A stretch of 8,161 nucleotides of DNA, from positions 1 to 8,161 of the forward strand of contig URCX01000091.1 of assembly GCA_900546465.1 (NCBI GenBank), written 5' to 3'. The notes beneath the pieces are model-generated. The model was given only the letters and a program-made list of their open reading frames with translations, was not told the DNA's origin and searched no databases. The DNA is from an uncultured Bacteroidota bacterium (lineage in GTDB: Bacteria; Bacteroidota; Bacteroidia; Bacteroidales; P3). Positions 5,809-8,161 of the stretch are shown here, piece after piece (position 1 is the stretch's first letter; every line of letters starts with the position of its first letter). The position numbers and the translations under genes are program-made.

Positions 5809-7908
5809 CTAAGAAATCATGGAAAAGTCGCTAACCTTGTGCTTTTCCATGAAATATTTTCGTAGGACAGCATTTTGAGGAGACTCCAAGCATGGGTCTG
5901 TCTCTATAATTTCCTGAGCTGTTTGACGGCTTTGTTGCATTAACCCTTCGTCTTTCACAATATCCGCAAGTTTCAAATCCAATACCCCGCTTTGTTGTGT
6001 ACCTGCCATATCTCCGGGACCTCGCAACTGTAAATCAGCCAATGAAATCTTGAAACCATCATTCGTTGCACACATAGTATCAATCCTGAACTTTGCTTCC
6101 GAAGATAATTGATCCTTTGTCCTCAAAATACAATAACTCTGTTCTGCCCCTCTGCCGACACGTCCTCTCAACTGATGTAGTTGAGCCAAACCAAACCTTT
6201 CCGCATTCTCTATAACCATAACCGTAGCATTGGGAACATCTACACCCACCTCAATTACAGTAGTTGCAACCATTATATTGCTGATACCTTTCTTGAATCG
6301 CACCATCTCATACTCTTTGTCCTCCGCTTTCATCTGCCCATGTACAATGCTGATTTGATATTTTGGCAACGGAAACTCTCTGACTATACTCTCATAACCG
6401 TCCATCAAATCTTTCAAATCAGACTTCGCACTCTCTTTAATCAAAGGATAAACCACATACACCTGTCTTCCCAAAGCAATTTCCCTGTGCATGAAACGAA
6501 ACAACTTCAAAATATCCCTGTCATAAAGATGGGTAGTCTGAACAGCTTTTCTGCCTGCCGGTAGCTCGTCAATCACCGAATATTCCAAATCTCCGTACAA
6601 AGTCATAGCCAATGTCCTGCAAATAGGCGTTGCCGTCATTACGAGAATGTGTGGAGCAATAGTATTCTTTGCCCACATCTTTGCCCTCTGTTCCACCCCA
6701 AATCTATGCTGTTCATCAATAACCACAAGTCCGAGGTTTGCAAACACCACACTATCCTCCAACACCGCATGAGTACCCACAAGAATATTTGTCTTTCCTG
6801 TCTTCAAGTTCTCTGAAATAATATTGCGTTCTCTCTTTTTGGAACTGCCGGTCAGTAAAGCCACCCTCACATCCATATTCCCAAGCATATTGACAATACT
6901 GTTGAAATGTTGCATAGCAAGAATTTCAGTAGGGACAATCAAAGTTGCCTGAAATCCATTATCCAAAGCAATCAACATGCACATCAAAGCAACCAAGGTC
7001 TTCCCGCTACCCACATCACCCTGCAAAAGTCTGTTCATCTGAGCCCCCGTCCGCATATTATTTCTTATTTCCTTAATAACCCTCTTTTGAGCCTCAGTAA
7101 GTTTGAAAGGCAGATGATTGTAAAAGAAATCATTGAACCTTTCTCCCACAGTCGAAAAAACAAAACCTACACTTCTGCTGTTTCGATTCGACCTCTTCAC
7201 CAAATGTTCCAACTGCATAAAGAATAACTCTTCGAACTTCAAACGAAACTTTGCCCTTGCCAACAACTCCTCACTTTTCGGAACATGAATATTCAATAAA
7301 GCCTCTTTTCGAGAAATAAGGTGATAAGCACTTATCAAATAATCCGGAAGTGTCTCCTCTATCTTATCGGCATATTCCGCAACAACAATGCGAATGATTT
7401 TTGAAAGCTGTTTGGAAGCAAGAAAAGCATTTTTCATTCTTTCACTCGTATTATACATCGGCATGAACTTCTCACTCGTATAATCCTTATTGCGGTCGAA
7501 AACTTCAAACTCAGGGTGAGCAAAATTGAAAATACCATTGAAATAGTTCGGTTTCCCGAATATCACATAAATCCCGCCCGCAGTCAAACTCTCATTCACC
7601 CACTTCAAAGCTCTGAAAAATACCAATTCCGTCATTCCCGTTTCATCAGCCACCTTCACAACCAAACGCTGAGACTTTCCTTTTCCTGCCAACTCTTTTC
7701 CCACTACCTTTGCAATAAACTGAATATAAACATCAGCCGAACGTATCTCCGAAATCTTTGCGAACCGACTCTTATCCACGTAACGATAAGGATAATAAGT
7801 CAGCAAATCCCCAAGCGTAAAAATCCCAAGCTCCTTATTCAGAATACCTGCCCTTTTATCGCCAACCCCTTTTACAAATTCTATTTTTCTATCGGACAAA
7901 GTTCCCAT
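5809..7908 (-). CDS. recG: ATP-dependent DNA helicase RecG
   Basis: RecG is a monomeric superfamily 2 helicase/translocase that regresses stalled replication forks and remodels branched DNA. At 699 aa it is close to E. coli RecG (693). The N-terminal wedge/OB-fold DNA-binding domain covers about residues 50-160. Helicase motifs follow in order: Walker A GDVGSGKT at 297-304 (K303), LTGSS, VGTHA, DEQHRFG from D398, MTATPICRT at 424-432, TTVIEVGVDVPNATVMVIENAERFG, and QLRGRVGRG at 579-587. Downstream is the RecG-specific DLQLRGPGDMAGTQQSG. One oddity is C430, where RecG proteins normally have proline (MTATPIPRT). The start is the first ATG after a good promoter-like box, and MGTLSDRKIEFVKGVG is a normal RecG opening. 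The last codons overlap a terminator-like hairpin. The gene is convergent with nadB and not in an operon visible here. Confidence 0.97.
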   Translation of the reverse strand: MGTLSDRKIEFVKGVGDKRAGILNKELGIFTLGDLLTYYPYRYVDKSRFAKISEIRSADVYIQFIAKVVGKELAGKGKSQRLVVKVADETGMTELVFFRALKWVNESLTAGGIYVIFGKPNYFNGIFNFAHPEFEVFDRNKDYTSEKFMPMYNTSERMKNAFLASKQLSKIIRIVVAEYADKIEETLPDYLISAYHLISRKEALLNIHVPKSEELLARAKFRLKFEELFFMQLEHLVKRSNRNSRSVGFVFSTVGERFNDFFYNHLPFKLTEAQKRVIKEIRNNMRTGAQMNRLLQGDVGSGKTLVALMCMLIALDNGFQATLIVPTEILAMQHFNSIVNMLGNMDVRVALLTGSSKKRERNIISENLKTGKTNILVGTHAVLEDSVVFANLGLVVIDEQHRFGVEQRAKMWAKNTIAPHILVMTATPICRTLAMTLYGDLEYSVIDELPAGRKAVQTTHLYDRDILKLFRFMHREIALGRQVYVVYPLIKESAKSDLKDLMDGYESIVREFPLPKYQISIVHGQMKAEDKEYEMVRFKKGISNIMVATTVIEVGVDVPNATVMVIENAERFGLAQLHQLRGRVGRGAEQSYCILRTKDQLSSEAKFRIDTMCATNDGFKISLADLQLRGPGDMAGTQQSGVLDLKLADIVKDEGLMQQSRQTAQEIIETDPCLESPQNAVLRKYFMEKHKVSDFSMIS
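5817..5852. terminator. Possible bidirectional terminator inside the 3' end of recG
   Basis: TCATGGAAAAG (5817-5827) and CTTTTCCATGA (5842-5852) form an 11-bp perfect inverted repeat with a 14-nt loop. On the plus strand, for nadB readthrough, it is followed by AATATTTT. On the minus strand, for recG, it is followed by TTTCTTAG, which includes the recG stop codon. The nadB and recG stops are only 17 bp apart and that gap holds no hairpin, so this is the best candidate for separating the convergent transcripts. The U-tracts are short and the stem is A/T-rich, so efficiency is uncertain. Confidence 0.5.
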
Positions 7909-7933
7909 ATCTCTCTCGAAAAGAATTACACCG

Positions 7934-7941
7934 CAAAGATA
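7934..7941 (-). promoter_or_regulatory. Putative -7 promoter element for recG
   Basis: The minus strand reads TATCTTTG from 7941 to 7934, an exact match to the Bacteroidota -7 consensus and identical to the box upstream of atpE. It is followed by CGGTGTAATTC. Initiation would lie near 7927, giving a leader of about 20 nt to the recG ATG at 7908. No convincing -33 TTTG is present at the expected distance (around 7961-7965), so strength is uncertain. Confidence 0.6.
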
Positions 7942-7968
7942 CGAATAAAAAGGAAGAAAGAATATAGC

Positions 7969-8043
7969 ATGTCTCGTACAAACAAGCCTGTTCCTGAAAG
8001 GCTTTTATTGAATGGCTCTGTAATTTGGGAAACATTGGATTAA
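7969..8043 (+). CDS. Possible 24-residue small ORF (doubtful)
   Basis: A plus-strand ATG opens a reading frame for MSRTNKPVPERLLLNGSVIWETLD. A purine-rich AGGAAG lies 12 nt upstream (7951-7956). I do not recognise the peptide. It has no membrane segment and no run of one amino acid longer than LLL, so it is not an obvious attenuator leader. No good plus-strand promoter is visible; TAATTTGG at 8021 is one base off the -7 consensus, lacks a -33 partner and lies within the ORF. It is reported because it is the only short frame with a plausible start in the gap right of recG, and it may be a chance ORF. Confidence 0.15.
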   Translation: MSRTNKPVPERLLLNGSVIWETLD

Positions 8044-8087
8044 ACCGGAATTAGTGGAGTTGTGGATAGCAATAAGGAACAGACAAG

Positions 8088-8119
8088 AAAAAAGCCTCGG
8101 AGGTTCACACCTGCGAGGC
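8088..8119 (-). terminator. Rho-independent terminator for minus-strand transcription
   Basis: GCCTCG (8094-8099) pairs with CGAGGC (8114-8119). Inside, after one G/G mismatch, AGGT (8101-8104) pairs with ACCT (8109-8112) around the loop TCAC. Reading the minus strand, the hairpin is followed directly by six Ts (8093..8088) and then CTTGT, the classic intrinsic-terminator layout. On the plus strand it is followed by CCGGCATAA with no T-run, so it should not terminate in that direction. This implies a minus-strand transcript entering from the right. An alternative is a structured 5' leader of a plus-strand gene starting at 8146. Confidence 0.62.
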
Positions 8120-8145
8120 CGGCATAATTTATCAATATTTAGATT

Positions 8146-8161
8146 ATGAAAAAATCTATCG
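8146..8161 (+). CDS. Possible gene start at the right edge (MKKSI...)
   Basis: ATG followed by AAA AAA TCT ATC gives MKKSI before the window ends, preceded by an A/T-rich stretch typical of Bacteroidota start sites. A Lys-rich N-terminus would fit a secreted or membrane protein, but five codons cannot identify one. The competing reading is a minus-strand gene ending here: that frame reads IDFFII and stops at TAA (8141..8139), 20 nt before the minus-oriented terminator at 8119..8088. The two readings exclude each other, and the terminator slightly favours the minus-strand one. Confidence 0.3.

Noticed and set aside
7516..8043. Long plus-strand open frame of 175 codons.
   Set aside because: Most of it is antisense to the well-supported recG coding sequence and its composition (rich in S, H, I, N) is typical of a shadow frame; only the last 24 codons lie outside recG and are listed separately as doubtful.

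Overview
The window reads as ordinary chromosomal housekeeping DNA from a Bacteroidota bacterium, most likely in or near Bacteroidales. Three things point there. The c, b and alpha subunits of ATP synthase have Bacteroidales-style sequence (for example the alpha stretch NDLPECLKPIVKGGGS). Promoter-like sites match the phylum's TTTG / TAnnTTTG consensus rather than TTGACA / TATAAT. Start codons lack good Shine-Dalgarno sequences and follow A/T-rich leaders. The species cannot be named from this sequence.

Layout, left to right. The left edge cuts through a minus-strand tRNA-Lys(CUU), which has a textbook Bacteroidota promoter. A 250-bp divergent intergenic region separates it from a plus-strand run of six tightly spaced genes: atpE (c), atpF (b), atpH (delta), atpA (alpha), atpG (gamma) and nadB (L-aspartate oxidase). 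nadB meets the minus-strand recG head-on with only 17 bp between the stop codons. A hairpin that could terminate transcription both ways lies inside the last codons of recG. Upstream of recG are its putative promoter, a stretch of about 150 bp with no convincing gene, a strong terminator oriented for minus-strand transcription, and an ambiguous gene edge at the right end.

How the genes work together. AtpE and AtpF belong to the membrane Fo sector; AtpH, AtpA and AtpG belong to F1 and its stalk. The a subunit (atpB), beta (atpD) and epsilon (atpC) are not in the window, and a tRNA gene sits where atpB would be expected, so the ATP synthase genes must be split between loci. nadB starts 4 nt after atpG and is probably co-transcribed, which would tie the first step of de novo NAD synthesis to ATP synthase expression. 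recG is a separate DNA-repair/replication-restart gene.

I found no mobile element, CRISPR array, defence system or clearly new system. The items most worth a second look are the two RNA hairpins that bracket atpE, the split atp locus with nadB attached, a Pro-to-Cys change in the highly conserved MTATPIPRT motif of RecG, and the terminator embedded in recG's 3' coding end.
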